Both the position numbers and the translations under genes were made by a program. This document shows positions 54,303 to 63,971 of a DNA stretch of 64,000 bases, piece after piece (positions within the stretch are counted from its first letter, which is position 1; every line of letters begins with the position of its first letter). Below the pieces are notes generated by a model, which saw only the letters and a program-made list of their open reading frames with translations, searched no databases and had not been told where the DNA came from. This stretch comes from Bacillus kwashiorkori (GTDB lineage Bacteria > Bacillota > Bacilli > Bacillales > Caldibacillaceae), in NCBI RefSeq assembly GCF_001375515.1, contig NZ_CTDX01000016.1, positions 532,942 to 596,941 of the forward strand. Direction: 5' to 3'.

Positions 54303-55094
54303 ATGAAGTATAAATGGTTAGTTTGTGTGGTCGTATTATTCTTTTTCTTACAGCCTAGCATTGGACTTGCTACAGATGCAAAAATAACAGAACTTGATAA
54401 AATCGCCAATAATGTCCTTCAATTAACAGAAGCGAAACGTTATGGGGAAGCAAAGAAAGCATTAGAACAGTTTGAAGGAAAATTAACAAAACATTTAGAG
54501 AGTACGCATTTTACTAATTTCGATGAACTGAGAATTTTGCAACTTGCGTACAGTGATGTCGATAAAAAATTGTCGGCAGATAATATCGATCATTCACTTG
54601 TTGTTAATAGTGCTACAAAGTTCCGCTTAGTAATGGATGCAATATATACGAACCATGAGCCTTTATGGACAAATATGGAAGGAACAGTCATGGCAGCTTT
54701 TCAAACGTTAAAAACAACTGTAATGACTGGTGAAACAGACTACTATCATGAAAGACTAAATTCTTTCTTACTTGCATATGATATAATTTACCCTAGCATT
54801 ATGCTAGACGCTAACAAAGAACAGTTTCAAAAGGTTGATGCCCAAATTCAATTTTTGCAGCATTATGCGAAAGAGATGCTAGCAAGTGATGAGGTGTTAA
54901 ACGAACTAGAAGCTTTGGAAACGAATTTGTTATCAATTTTTGATAACGTTCAAGAGGATGAGGCAGATCCATCGTTATGGTGGGTCATTATTTCTACAGG
55001 TGGAATTATTATTGCAACACTATCTTATGTCGGATTCAAAAAATATAAAGCTGACGAACAGAAAAAGCGCTACGAAAAGAAGCAAAAACATTGA
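54303..55094 (+). CDS. ypjB: Sporulation protein YpjB
   Basis: A 263-aa protein with a signal peptide (about 1-21), a helical outside region and one C-terminal membrane helix (about 226-246) followed by a very basic tail. This layout and the gene order match YpjB of B. subtilis, a mother-cell sporulation protein of unclear function. ATG 54303 follows AGGGGGGACA; the frame open from 54177 overlaps ypjA and has no ribosome site. Confidence 0.82.
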   Translation: MKYKWLVCVVVLFFFLQPSIGLATDAKITELDKIANNVLQLTEAKRYGEAKKALEQFEGKLTKHLESTHFTNFDELRILQLAYSDVDKKLSADNIDHSLVVNSATKFRLVMDAIYTNHEPLWTNMEGTVMAAFQTLKTTVMTGETDYYHERLNSFLLAYDIIYPSIMLDANKEQFQKVDAQIQFLQHYAKEMLASDEVLNELEALETNLLSIFDNVQEDEADPSLWWVIISTGGIIIATLSYVGFKKYKADEQKKRYEKKQKH

Positions 55095-55161
55095 CTTTTT
55101 TTATATATTTTTTGTATGATTTATACAAACAATATTAGTATAAAGGTAATGGAGGGTCTCA

Positions 55162-55839
55162 ATGGCAACATTTTTGATTTATTTTGCAATTATAACGATA
55201 ATCCCGTTGTGGGCTAGCTTAAGAGTGAAAAATACGTACAATAAATATTTAAATGTGCCGACGTCTACAAGCATGACTGGTTACGAAACAGCAAGAAAGA
55301 TTTTAGATGCAAACGGTCTATACGATGTTCGAGTAGAAGAGGGACGTGGCTTTTTAAGCGATCATTATGATCCGCGTGCAAAAGTTGTTCGGTTATCACC
55401 AGAAAATTTCCACGGTCACTCATTGGCTGCTACAGCCGTTGCTGCTCATGAAGTTGGTCACGCATTACAAGATCAAGAGGAATATGCCTTTCTAAAATTT
55501 CGTTCAGCATTAGTACCAGTGGCTAATTTAGGATCAAATTTATCGTATATTTTAATCATTATTGGGATTATTTTTACATTTACAGAACTTGCAGTAGTAG
55601 GGTTAATTTTCATGCTATTCGCTGTACTATTCCAAGTAGTAACATTACCAGTTGAGTTTAACGCTTCGAGTCGCGCGATGAATCAAGTAGTAGCACTTGG
55701 GATTATTCGCAATGATGAAGAACGTGGTGCTAGAAAAGTACTGAATGCAGCAGCTTTAACATACGTAGCTGCAGCAGTAGTTGCATTATTAGAACTACTT
55801 CGCTTTGCATTAATTATTTTTGCTTCAAATGATGATTAA
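55162..55839 (+). CDS. YugP-family zinc metallopeptidase, membrane
   Basis: A 225-aa membrane protein with the zinc-peptidase motif H96-E97-VGH100 (AAHEVGHALQ) and a further conserved FNASSRA motif that probably supplies the third ligand. Membrane helices lie at about 2-20, 125-165 and 198-220. The family (YugP/DUF2318-type neutral zinc peptidase) has unknown substrates. TGGAGGG precedes the ATG. In B. subtilis yugP is elsewhere; here it sits between ypjB and ypjC. Confidence 0.82.
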   Translation: MATFLIYFAIITIIPLWASLRVKNTYNKYLNVPTSTSMTGYETARKILDANGLYDVRVEEGRGFLSDHYDPRAKVVRLSPENFHGHSLAATAVAAHEVGHALQDQEEYAFLKFRSALVPVANLGSNLSYILIIIGIIFTFTELAVVGLIFMLFAVLFQVVTLPVEFNASSRAMNQVVALGIIRNDEERGARKVLNAAALTYVAAAVVALLELLRFALIIFASNDD

Positions 55840-55841
55840 AG

Positions 55842-55870
55842 AATAGGGCTGTCGAAAAGACAGCCCTATT
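55842..55870. terminator. Bidirectional hairpin between the zinc peptidase gene and ypjC
   Basis: AATAGGGCTGTC (55842-55853), loop GAAAA, GACAGCCCTATT (55859-55870): a perfect 12-bp stem between convergent genes. T runs are short; on the minus strand the stem begins at the ypjC stop. Confidence 0.65.
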
Positions 55871-56741
55871 AACGTTCTAACGGTTTTTTATTTTCATCCA
55901 AAGTGAATCCTTCTCCGAGAACATCATGGACAAAGGATACGGAAACGAAAGCATGAGGGTCGATAGATGTTATTAAATTTTTTAATGCAACAATTTCATT
56001 GCGTGAAACAACACAGTAAAGTACGGTTTTATTTTGCTTTGAATAAAAGCCGTGTCCCTCCAATACCGTAACTCCACGATTCAAATTATTGATAATTTTT
56101 TCACCTATTTCCTCTGGATGATCAGAAATGATTAAAGCCCCTCTAGCAGAATACGCTCCTTCTTGTATGAAGTCAATTACTCGGGCACCGATGAACACTG
56201 CTACTAATGTGTACATAGCTTCTCGTGGAGATAAATATGTAATTAATGATAAGGTGATTACGCAAGCATCGAATATAAACATCGTCTTCCCGATAGACCA
56301 ACCAATATATTTTTGTACTAATCGGGCAATAATATCAACTCCACCAGTCGTTCCGCCATTTCGGAAAATGATACCTAAGCCGATACCAATAAAAGCGCCT
56401 GCAAATAAGGCAGCCAATGTTAAATCACCTTGAAGTGGAATTTCATATTCATATGTTTGGAAAATTTCTAAGAAAATGGATACGGCTACTGTGCCAATAA
56501 TGGTGTAGTAAAAAGTTGTTCTTCCCAAATATTTCCACCCAATAAAAAACACTGGAATATTAAGTAGAATATTGGTGATGGAAGGGTTGATTGAAAATAA
56601 AAAATAAAGTAATAATGTTATTCCGGTAAAACCGCCTTCCGCTAAATTATTTTGCATGTTGAAGTGGACTAGCCCAAAGGCGAAGATTGCTGCGCCCAAT
56701 AATATGAAGAGTATGTTTTTTACTTTAAGCCGAAATATCAT
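55869..56741 (-). CDS. ypjC: YitT-family membrane protein (YpjC)
   Basis: A 290-aa protein with five or six membrane helices in the first two thirds (DUF161) and a soluble C-terminal DUF2179 domain (about 200-280, including GVTVLEGHGFYSK and VLYCVVSRNEI). This is the YitT/YpjC family, function unknown. Its minus-strand orientation between ypjB and ypjD is that expected of ypjC. On the minus strand AAAGGAATTAGC precedes the ATG. Confidence 0.86.
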   Translation of the reverse strand: MIFRLKVKNILFILLGAAIFAFGLVHFNMQNNLAEGGFTGITLLLYFLFSINPSITNILLNIPVFFIGWKYLGRTTFYYTIIGTVAVSIFLEIFQTYEYEIPLQGDLTLAALFAGAFIGIGLGIIFRNGGTTGGVDIIARLVQKYIGWSIGKTMFIFDACVITLSLITYLSPREAMYTLVAVFIGARVIDFIQEGAYSARGALIISDHPEEIGEKIINNLNRGVTVLEGHGFYSKQNKTVLYCVVSRNEIVALKNLITSIDPHAFVSVSFVHDVLGEGFTLDENKKPLER

Positions 56742-56958
56742 AAGCTAATTCCTTTCTTATATAGTAGCGACTCTATTATACAAAAATATCGGAAGAAGTA
56801 CCAATTGATATTTATGCATAACATAACTAAATTCGTTCAATTCCCTTTATTGTGTCCTTCTTTGTTGACAAAAAATTATAGAAATAAAATATTTGGCATT
56901 GGATTTCTTTTTCGATAACATTAAAATGATATCGAGACGAAAAATTGGAGTGATAGTT

Positions 56959-57303
56959 TTGCATGAAAAAACAATGAAAGATTTACAAAAGGAAGTCGAT
57001 CAATATATTAGGCAATTTAAAGAAGGTTATTTTAGTCCGCTTGCACTGTTAGCCCGCATGACTGAAGAATTAGGAGAATTAGCTCGAGAAGTCAATCATT
57101 ATTATGGAGAAAAACCAAAAAAACAAACAGAAAAAGAAAAAACAGTGGAAGAAGAACTAGGAGATTTGTTATTTGTTATTATTTGTTTTGCGAATTCCTT
57201 ACAAATTGATCTAGAAACTGCCCATAATATTGTAATGGAAAAATTTCAAACACGTGATTATAATCGATGGACAAGAATTGGGGAGGAAGATAATCATGAA
57301 TAA
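56959..57303 (+). CDS. ypjD: MazG-like nucleotide pyrophosphohydrolase YpjD
   Basis: A 114-aa all-helical protein of the MazG/NTP-PPase superfamily. The metal-binding motif E-E-x-x-E-x-x is seen in MTEELGELAREV, with the second acidic cluster in EEELGDLLFVI. It is expected to hydrolyse nucleoside triphosphates. Start TTG 56959 is chosen because GGAGTGA lies upstream and the product then matches B. subtilis YpjD (xxxKTMKDxQxEV); the upstream ATG at 56893 lacks a ribosome site. It overlaps dapB by eight bases. Confidence 0.86.
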   Translation: MHEKTMKDLQKEVDQYIRQFKEGYFSPLALLARMTEELGELAREVNHYYGEKPKKQTEKEKTVEEELGDLLFVIICFANSLQIDLETAHNIVMEKFQTRDYNRWTRIGEEDNHE

Positions 57304-58099
57304 AATAAAAATAGTTATAGCAGGTCCACGAGGAAAAATGGGCATAGAAGCAGTGAAAATGGTTCAAAACAACGAACAATTTCAATTAGAAGCGGTAATT
57401 GACAGGAAACATAATGGCAAAACATTGGCGGAGGCCGACTCCCGCTTTTCTCATTTACCGATTCCTATTTTCACGAATCCAGATCAATGTTTTGCAACAG
57501 TTAAACCAGATGTTTTAATTGATTTAACGACTCCTTCTGCTTGCTACCAACATGCTATCAGTGCCCTTAACTATGGTGTGAGACCGATTATTGGTACTAC
57601 CGGTATGTCAAAAGCACAATTGACTGCTATCGAAGAATTAGCAAATGAAAAACAAATTGGTTGTATCATTGCCCCTAATTTTGCTATCGGGGCTATACTG
57701 ATGATGAAGTTTTCCCAAATGGCTGCTAAATTTTTTCAAGACATTGAAATAATTGAAATGCATCATGATCAAAAATTGGATGCACCGAGTGGAACGGCTG
57801 TAAAAACGGCCGAATTGATTTCAACTGAAAGATCTTTAAAAACTCAAGGGCACCCAAATGAACATGAAAATATCCCTGGAGCAAGAGGAGCAGATTTCGA
57901 AGGCATGAAAATTCATAGCGTTCGCCTACCTGGTTTAATAGCCCATCAACAAGTAATGTTCGGTGCTGAGGGAGAAACATTAACAATTCGTCATGATTCT
58001 TATAATCGAAACTCCTTTATGACAGGGGTTAAATTAGCAATTCAAGCAATCATCAATTTAGATACATATGTTTATGGATTAGAAAATATTATGGAATAA
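57296..58099 (+). CDS. dapB: 4-hydroxy-tetrahydrodipicolinate reductase
   Basis: DapB (267 aa) acts in lysine and diaminopimelate synthesis, feeding peptidoglycan and spore dipicolinate. The NAD(P)H-binding motif is IAGPRGKMG, and the substrate-binding signature EMHHDQKLDAPSGTA is complete. ATG 57296 has GGGGAGGAAG upstream and lies inside the end of ypjD; the longer frame from 57254 has none. mgsA follows after 15 bases. Confidence 0.95.
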   Translation: MNKIKIVIAGPRGKMGIEAVKMVQNNEQFQLEAVIDRKHNGKTLAEADSRFSHLPIPIFTNPDQCFATVKPDVLIDLTTPSACYQHAISALNYGVRPIIGTTGMSKAQLTAIEELANEKQIGCIIAPNFAIGAILMMKFSQMAAKFFQDIEIIEMHHDQKLDAPSGTAVKTAELISTERSLKTQGHPNEHENIPGARGADFEGMKIHSVRLPGLIAHQQVMFGAEGETLTIRHDSYNRNSFMTGVKLAIQAIINLDTYVYGLENIME

Positions 58100-58114
58100 T
58101 TAGGAGGAATTCAC

Positions 58115-58540
58115 ATGAATATTGCACTCATTGCACATGACAAAAAGAAGAAAGACTTAATACAGTTTGTAACGGCCTACTTATCAATATTTAAAAAACA
58201 CGAGTTATACGCAACTGGTACAACAGGATTAAGACTTTGTGAGGAAACCGGCTTAAAAATTAAAAGATTTCAGTCTGGTCCACTTGGAGGAGATCAAGAA
58301 ATTGGAGCACTAATTGCCAAAAATGAAATGGATATGGTGATATTTTTTAGAGATCCGTTAACAGCCCAACCTCATGAACCTGATGTCAGTGCATTAATAA
58401 GACTTTGTGACGTTTATAATATACCTCTTGCAACAAATATGGGATCAGCAGAAGTTTTAGTTCGTGGCTTGGAACATGGTGATATCGACTGGCGTCAATT
58501 GGAAAGAGGGAGAGGAAAAAAATTCTCTATTAAAGAATAA
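58115..58540 (+). CDS. mgsA: Methylglyoxal synthase
   Basis: MgsA (141 aa) converts dihydroxyacetone phosphate to methylglyoxal. The N-terminal [10 protein letters not shown], phosphate-binding ATGTTG and catalytic Asp D60 in [11 protein letters not shown] are present. TAGGAGGA precedes the ATG. In B. subtilis it is followed by bshB1 (ypjG) and bshA; here bshB1 is missing and a 167-base gap without any gene leads straight to bshA. Confidence 0.95.
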   Translation: MNIALIAHDKKKKDLIQFVTAYLSIFKKHELYATGTTGLRLCEETGLKIKRFQSGPLGGDQEIGALIAKNEMDMVIFFRDPLTAQPHEPDVSALIRLCDVYNIPLATNMGSAEVLVRGLEHGDIDWRQLERGRGKKFSIKE

Positions 58541-58713
58541 GCATATGAATTTTCAAAAAGATAAGTAGATTAAATATGGATACATATTCTTCATTTTTAC
58601 GCAGTTAGGGAATAAAAAGATGCGATTGAAATGTATGATTGATAAATAGATTCAAATAAGAAATATTTATATTTCAACAAATAGTTTTATTACGGGCAGG
58701 GGGAAGGTTGAAA

Positions 58714-59886
58714 ATGAAAATAGGCATTACTTGTTATCCAACTATCGGCGGATCAGGAGTTATTGCTACTGAATTGGGGAAAATTTTAGCGGAGCGGGGA
58801 CATGAAATTCACTTTATTTCATCAAGTGTTCCATTTCGTCTAAGGAAGTTGTACCATAATATTTATTATCACCAAGTGGAAATCAATCAATATTCCGTAT
58901 TTCAATATCCGCCATACGAAATTCAACTAGCGAGTAAAATCGCAGAAGTAGCTAAACGCGAAAAATTAGATATCCTTCATGTGCACTATGCGATTCCACA
59001 TGCTGTTTGTGCGATTCTCGGCAAACAAATGGCAAACGAAACGTTTAAAATCGTAACAACTTTGCATGGGACAGATATAACCGTACTTGGGCAAGATTCA
59101 TCGTTAAATGATGCTATCCGCTTTGCCATTGAAAAATCAGATTATGTTACCGCCGTATCCAATGCACTAGCAAAACAAACATATGAGATGATTGCTCCAA
59201 AAAAAGAAATACATACTGTCTATAATTTTATCGATGAGCGCATCTTTTTTAAACGCGATTCGAGTCATCTTAAAGCAGAATATTGTATCAATCCAAATGA
59301 AAAAGTTATTATTCATGTTTCCAATTTTCGTAACGTGAAACGCGTTCCAGATGTCGTGAAAGTTTTTTCACAAATTGAAAGGAATATCCCAGCTAAATTA
59401 TTATTAGTTGGCGATGGACCGGAAATGACGATGGTAATGAATTTAGTCGAAGAATTAAACATAAAGGATAACGTATTATTTCTAGGAAAACAAGAAAACT
59501 TGCAAGAACTATACGCAATAAGTGATTTAATGCTATTATTATCCGAGAAGGAAAGTTTTGGCCTAGTAGCTTTAGAAGCAATGGCTTGTGGTGTGCCTTG
59601 TATCGGGACAAATATTGGCGGTATTCCAGAAGTAATAGATGATCATGAAAATGGATATATTTGTAACGTTGGCGATATCAATGAAATTGCCAGTAAAGCA
59701 TTAAATTTATTGCAAAATCAAACTTTGGCGAATCAGTTTTCCAACAGTGCTTTGAAAAAAGTAGCAAGTGCTTTTTCATCAAAACAGATTATTGATGAAT
59801 ATGAAAATATTTATTTTCAATTATTAGAAATGGATGAAGAAAATGAAACTAACAAAACCGTTTTTACAAGCAATACCATTGATTGA
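58714..59886 (+). CDS. bshA: Bacillithiol glycosyltransferase BshA
   Basis: BshA (390 aa) joins N-acetylglucosamine to L-malate, the first step of bacillithiol synthesis. It is a GT4 enzyme: [17 protein letters not shown] near the start, HGTDITVLG, and the donor-binding [19 protein letters not shown] with its Glu pair. ATG 58714 is preferred because GGGGGAAGG lies seven bases upstream; a TTG at 58708 is too close. Its 3' end overlaps cca by about 44 bases, longer than usual. Bdr at 21 kb acts in the same thiol system. Confidence 0.93.
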   Translation: MKIGITCYPTIGGSGVIATELGKILAERGHEIHFISSSVPFRLRKLYHNIYYHQVEINQYSVFQYPPYEIQLASKIAEVAKREKLDILHVHYAIPHAVCAILGKQMANETFKIVTTLHGTDITVLGQDSSLNDAIRFAIEKSDYVTAVSNALAKQTYEMIAPKKEIHTVYNFIDERIFFKRDSSHLKAEYCINPNEKVIIHVSNFRNVKRVPDVVKVFSQIERNIPAKLLLVGDGPEMTMVMNLVEELNIKDNVLFLGKQENLQELYAISDLMLLLSEKESFGLVALEAMACGVPCIGTNIGGIPEVIDDHENGYICNVGDINEIASKALNLLQNQTLANQFSNSALKKVASAFSSKQIIDEYENIYFQLLEMDEENETNKTVFTSNTID

Positions 59887-61030
59887 GGAAATTGAAAATG
59901 CTGGCTATGAGGCATATTTTGTTGGTGGATCAGTACGTGATTATTTATTAGGAAAAGCAATTAATGATGTTGATATCGCTACTAGTGCACATCCAGAAGA
60001 AATAAAAGCTATATTTCCTAAGACAGTCGATGTTGGAATTGAACATGGGACTGTTTTAGTACTGTTTCAAAACAACAGTTACGAGATAACGACATTTCGA
60101 TCGGAGAGTGAATATGTAGACTTTCGAAGACCGAAAGAAGTAAAATTTATTCGTTCTTTGGAAGAAGATTTACAGCGCAGAGATTTTACGATGAATGCCA
60201 TCGCTATGACGAAAGCAGGCGAACTGATCGATCCATTTTCTGGATATAGTGATATTAAATCAAAAATAATCCGAACGGTTGGCAGTCCTCATGATCGTTT
60301 CCAAGAAGATGCGTTAAGACTACTGCGGGCGGTTCGTTTCGTTAGCCAACTTAACTTTCAATTAGATAGTCAAACGTTTCAAGCGTTAAAAAGGAAGGCT
60401 TCACTACTAGAACATATTGCTGTGGAAAGAAAATTAGCCGAGTTTATCAAATTATTAAATGGTCGAAATCGAAAAGAAGCTATGGAGCTACTAGTTGAAG
60501 GAACGTTAAATCAATTTTTACCGGGACTAGTGGATAAAGAAGATGGTCTTAGGGAGTTTTCTCAAAACTGTAATCAAAATGATGATTTTACTAATGATGA
60601 ATGGTGGACATTATTAATTTATTTTGTCCAACCTGAAAATATCACTCGTTTTTTAAAGTCTTGGAAACTACCAGTAAAAAAAATGAAAAAAGTTGATGCA
60701 TATTACCGTGCGCTACTTTTGCGATTTAATGACGAATTTGATGAACTTCTCATATACAAACTAGGCTTAGAAGTAGTAATTAGTGCAGAGAAAATTAATG
60801 CTGTGATTAAAAAGCAACTACCTAATCTGCATATATTACAAAAAAAATATGAGCGACTACCGATAAAAGACCGGTCACAATTAAAAATAAATGGAAATGA
60901 TATAATTACTTGGATGAATAAATCATCAGGTCCTTGGGTGAAAGACGAGTTAAGAAAAGTAGAGGAAGCAGTAATTAAGGGAGAAGTAGCTAATGAGAAA
61001 TCTATTATTAAGGAGTGGCTATATTCGTGA
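59843..61030 (+). CDS. cca: CCA-adding tRNA nucleotidyltransferase
   Basis: Cca (395 aa) builds or repairs the 3' CCA end of tRNAs. The class II signature appears as [13 protein letters not shown] and [12 protein letters not shown] (catalytic aspartates), then the template region [15 protein letters not shown] and [14 protein letters not shown]. The start is uncertain: ATG 59843 (with GGATGAAG just upstream) and ATG 59834 are both inside bshA. It overlaps birA by four bases (GTGA). Gene order bshA-cca-birA is as in B. subtilis. Confidence 0.93.
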   Translation: MKLTKPFLQAIPLIEEIENAGYEAYFVGGSVRDYLLGKAINDVDIATSAHPEEIKAIFPKTVDVGIEHGTVLVLFQNNSYEITTFRSESEYVDFRRPKEVKFIRSLEEDLQRRDFTMNAIAMTKAGELIDPFSGYSDIKSKIIRTVGSPHDRFQEDALRLLRAVRFVSQLNFQLDSQTFQALKRKASLLEHIAVERKLAEFIKLLNGRNRKEAMELLVEGTLNQFLPGLVDKEDGLREFSQNCNQNDDFTNDEWWTLLIYFVQPENITRFLKSWKLPVKKMKKVDAYYRALLLRFNDEFDELLIYKLGLEVVISAEKINAVIKKQLPNLHILQKKYERLPIKDRSQLKINGNDIITWMNKSSGPWVKDELRKVEEAVIKGEVANEKSIIKEWLYS

Positions 61031-62013
61031 AATCATCTGTACGAAAGCAAATTCTAGATGCTTTTCGGCAAGCTGGTGATCAATTTTTATCAGGGGAAGA
61101 ATTAGCACGAACGATTGGATGTTCTAGAACAGCTGTATGGAAATATATGGAGGAACTTCGAAAAGATGGTTTCCAATTAGAAGCAGTAAGAAAAAAAGGC
61201 TATCGAATCATTGATGTACCGCATCATTTTTCTGTTAACGAATTTTATTTAGGACTAACAACAGAGAAGATTGGCAGAAATTTATTATTTTTTGATTCCA
61301 TTTCCTCTACACAAGAAATGGCAAAACAAAGAGCACTGAAAGGGGATCAAGAAGGAACAATCATTATCGCAGATGAACAAACTGCTGGAAGAGGTCGAAT
61401 GAACCGCCAGTGGCATTCTAACAAAGGAACGGGTATTTGGGCTAGCTTAATTATTAGGCCAAAAATTCCGATCCAAAAAGCACCGCAAATTACATTATTA
61501 ACCGCTGTTGCAATCGCCAAGGCAATAGAGGAAATTACACCTAATGATGTTTCAATTGAAATAAAGTGGCCAAACGACATTATCCTTAATGGGAAAAAAG
61601 TATGTGGTATTTTAACTGAATTACAAGCGGAAGAAAATCGGATTCAATCAATTATTATCGGATTTGGTCTTAATGTAAATCAACAACGAGCGGATTTTCC
61701 GCAACAGTTAGAACAATTAGCCACATCTCTTTCCATTGAAACTAATCTACACTTTTCCCGGTCAAAATTACTACAGTTAATTTGCCTGCAATTTGAAAAA
61801 CTTTACGATACATATTTAAAAACTGGTTTTTCTGTAATAAAAATTCTTTGGGAAAGTTATTCAAATAGTATCGGAAAAACAATAACAGCGAGAACTATTT
61901 CAGGTAACTATACTGGGACAGCGTTAGGAATAACTGAAGATGGGGTATTATTATTACAAGATGAAAAAAAAGAAATTCATTATATCTATTCTGCAGATAT
62001 TGAGATAAAATAA
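61027..62013 (+). CDS. birA: Biotin-protein ligase and biotin operon repressor BirA
   Basis: BirA (328 aa) has an N-terminal winged helix (about 5-60, IGCSRTAVWKYMEELRKDG), the ligase domain with the biotinyl-AMP motif AGRGRMNRQWHS and KWPNDI, and a C-terminal SH3-like domain. It biotinylates acetyl-CoA carboxylase and represses biotin genes. GTG 61027 is chosen: it overlaps the cca stop as GTGA and AAGGAG lies about 11 bases upstream; GTG 61015 is directly attached to that site. In B. subtilis panBCD and dinG follow; here ypmA follows. Confidence 0.94.
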   Translation: MKSSVRKQILDAFRQAGDQFLSGEELARTIGCSRTAVWKYMEELRKDGFQLEAVRKKGYRIIDVPHHFSVNEFYLGLTTEKIGRNLLFFDSISSTQEMAKQRALKGDQEGTIIIADEQTAGRGRMNRQWHSNKGTGIWASLIIRPKIPIQKAPQITLLTAVAIAKAIEEITPNDVSIEIKWPNDIILNGKKVCGILTELQAEENRIQSIIIGFGLNVNQQRADFPQQLEQLATSLSIETNLHFSRSKLLQLICLQFEKLYDTYLKTGFSVIKILWESYSNSIGKTITARTISGNYTGTALGITEDGVLLLQDEKKEIHYIYSADIEIK

Positions 62014-62044
62014 AGGTAAAACTGCCATTTGTGAGGGATTTTCA

Positions 62045-62215
62045 ATGGGGAATAAAGTAGAAGTATTATCAACGATAGCAATTAATTACCATGACGATTT
62101 ATATAAAATTGTCGACTTATTAAATCGCACATTAAAAAGAGAAGATTTAATGTTCGGGCTCTCTTTAGACAAAACAGATAACTCGAAGGCAATTTTTACA
62201 ATTTATCGTACATAA
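62045..62215 (+). CDS. ypmA: DUF4264 small protein YpmA
   Basis: A 56-aa soluble protein, exactly the length of B. subtilis YpmA. The motifs LNRTLKREDLMFGLSLD and the C-terminal AIFTIYRT are those of the family, function unknown. The ATG at 62045 has GAGGGA six bases upstream. It lies 31 bases after birA and 20 bases before ypmB; the panBCD-dinG genes expected before it in B. subtilis are missing. Confidence 0.88.
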   Translation: MGNKVEVLSTIAINYHDDLYKIVDLLNRTLKREDLMFGLSLDKTDNSKAIFTIYRT

Positions 62216-62235
62216 AAAATAAAGATGTGATACGT

Positions 62236-62733
62236 ATGAAAAAAAAGATTATTATTAGTTTGTTCATAATTTTTGTGATTATTATTACTGGATCAATCCT
62301 TATTTATCATCAAGCAACTAAAAATCAGCAAACACAAGAATCTATAGCAGTAGAACGTGCAAAAGAATATGTAAATATTAGTGAAGTTAAAAAGGTAACT
62401 TCCTTTCACTATATGGACAGTTACTATATTATCGAAGCAGTTAATGAAAATTCAGAAGACATTATTATTTGGATTCCAGAAGAAAAGAATAAAGAAGTTT
62501 TAATAAAAAATGCAAAAGATGGAATTTCTAAAGAAGAAGCGATGGATTTATTAGTAAATGGATTAGATAATTTTTCTAATAACCAAAGACCGAAAAATAT
62601 CATAAATATAAAACTAGGAATGGTCGATGACGTCCCGGTGTATGAAATTACGTATCGTGATCAAAAAGACCGATATAGTTTTATCTATATTGATTTCTAT
62701 AATGGGGATTGGTACCGCGTATATAATTTTTAA
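62236..62733 (+). CDS. ypmB: Membrane-anchored PepSY-like protein YpmB
   Basis: A 165-aa protein with a basic start, one N-terminal membrane helix (about 5-24) and an extracellular domain with two PepSY-like halves (ISKEEAMDLLVNG and the C-terminal YRDQKDRYSFIYIDFYNGDWYRVY region, about 143-165). This is YpmB (DUF5590) of B. subtilis, function unknown. ATG 62236 is used; the ribosome site is weak (AGATGTGA), and an in-frame GTG at 62227 lies within it. It precedes aspB, as in B. subtilis. Confidence 0.85.
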   Translation: MKKKIIISLFIIFVIIITGSILIYHQATKNQQTQESIAVERAKEYVNISEVKKVTSFHYMDSYYIIEAVNENSEDIIIWIPEEKNKEVLIKNAKDGISKEEAMDLLVNGLDNFSNNQRPKNIINIKLGMVDDVPVYEITYRDQKDRYSFIYIDFYNGDWYRVYNF

Positions 62734-62777
62734 CTAAACAAAGTTACCGATTATTTGTATAGAAGGGAGCAGATGGT

Positions 62778-63971
62778 TTGTTTCAAGCTGCTAAAAGAAT
62801 TGCGAACATCACACCATCTAATACTTTAGCAATCACTGCAAAAGCAAACAAAATGAAAGCAGACGGAATCAATGTAATTAGTTTAGGTGCAGGGGAGCCA
62901 GATTTTCCTACTCCAGAGCGAATTGTGAGACGTGCTTATGAAGCGATGGTTGCTGGAGAAACAAGATACACCCCTTCGGATGGGTTAAGTAAGTTAAAAA
63001 AAGTAATCATCCAAAATATGATGGAGGACCAACAATTACGTTATCAAGAAGATGAAATAATTGTTACGACTGGGGCAAAATTTGCTCTTTATACACTTTT
63101 TCAAGTCCTTCTCAATGAAGGTGATGAGGTAATAATTCCTGCACCATATTGGGTAAGTTATCCCGAACAAGTAAAATTAGCTGGTGGAGTTCCTGTTATT
63201 GTAAATACAAAGGAAGAAAACCTTTATAAAATAACAAAGCAGGAAGTTGCTAGTGCAATTACTGGAAAAACAAAGGCAATTATTATTAACTCTCCAAATA
63301 ACCCGACAGGAAGTATTTATTCTGAGGAGGAGTTAGCGGAAATTGCTACTATTTGTATTGAAAACAATGTGCTAATTATTTCTGATGATATTTATGAAAA
63401 ATTAGTGTATAATGGTGCAATATTTTTTCCCATTGCTAAACTATCAGAGGAAATAAAAAAACAGACAATTATAATTAACAGTGTTTCTAAATCGTTTGCA
63501 ATGACCGGTTTTCGGATTGGTTTTGCTGCAGGAAAAAAAGAAATAATTAAAAAAATGACGGTTCTCGCCAGTCACAGCACGTCCAATCCTACAACCCCTG
63601 CACAGTTTGCTGCTATCCAAGCTTACGAAGGGGAAAGAGTATTTATAGAAACAATGCGTGCTAATTATGAATCAAGACTGAATATTATTTATGAACAGTT
63701 ACTACGCATTCCTTATATAAATTGTGTAAAACCACAAGGGGCTTTTTATTTATTCCCAAATGTAAAAGAAACGGCCAGTAAATGTGGTTTTGCTACTGTA
63801 AATGATTTTGTTCATGCATTATTAGAAGAAGCTCTTGTTGCAGTCATTCCAGGAAGCGATTTTGGAGCTCCAGATCATATGCGCTTATCTATTGCAACAT
63901 CATTAGAAAAATTAGAGCTAGCCATTGCAAGAATTAAGGAATTTGTGGAAAAACGTATCACTGCATATTAG
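62778..63971 (+). CDS. aspB: Aspartate aminotransferase AspB
   Basis: AspB (397 aa) is a class I PLP aminotransferase of the I-gamma type that interconverts aspartate and oxaloacetate. The PLP lysine is K238 in SVSKSFAMTG; NNPTG (174-178) and the cofactor Asp/Tyr segment ISDDIYEKL are present, with RLSIATS near the end carrying the substrate-binding Arg. Start is TTG 62778 behind AAGGGAG (62763-62769). In B. subtilis asnS follows; the window ends 29 bases after the stop. Confidence 0.95.
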   Translation: MFQAAKRIANITPSNTLAITAKANKMKADGINVISLGAGEPDFPTPERIVRRAYEAMVAGETRYTPSDGLSKLKKVIIQNMMEDQQLRYQEDEIIVTTGAKFALYTLFQVLLNEGDEVIIPAPYWVSYPEQVKLAGGVPVIVNTKEENLYKITKQEVASAITGKTKAIIINSPNNPTGSIYSEEELAEIATICIENNVLIISDDIYEKLVYNGAIFFPIAKLSEEIKKQTIIINSVSKSFAMTGFRIGFAAGKKEIIKKMTVLASHSTSNPTTPAQFAAIQAYEGERVFIETMRANYESRLNIIYEQLLRIPYINCVKPQGAFYLFPNVKETASKCGFATVNDFVHALLEEALVAVIPGSDFGAPDHMRLSIATSLEKLELAIARIKEFVEKRITAY

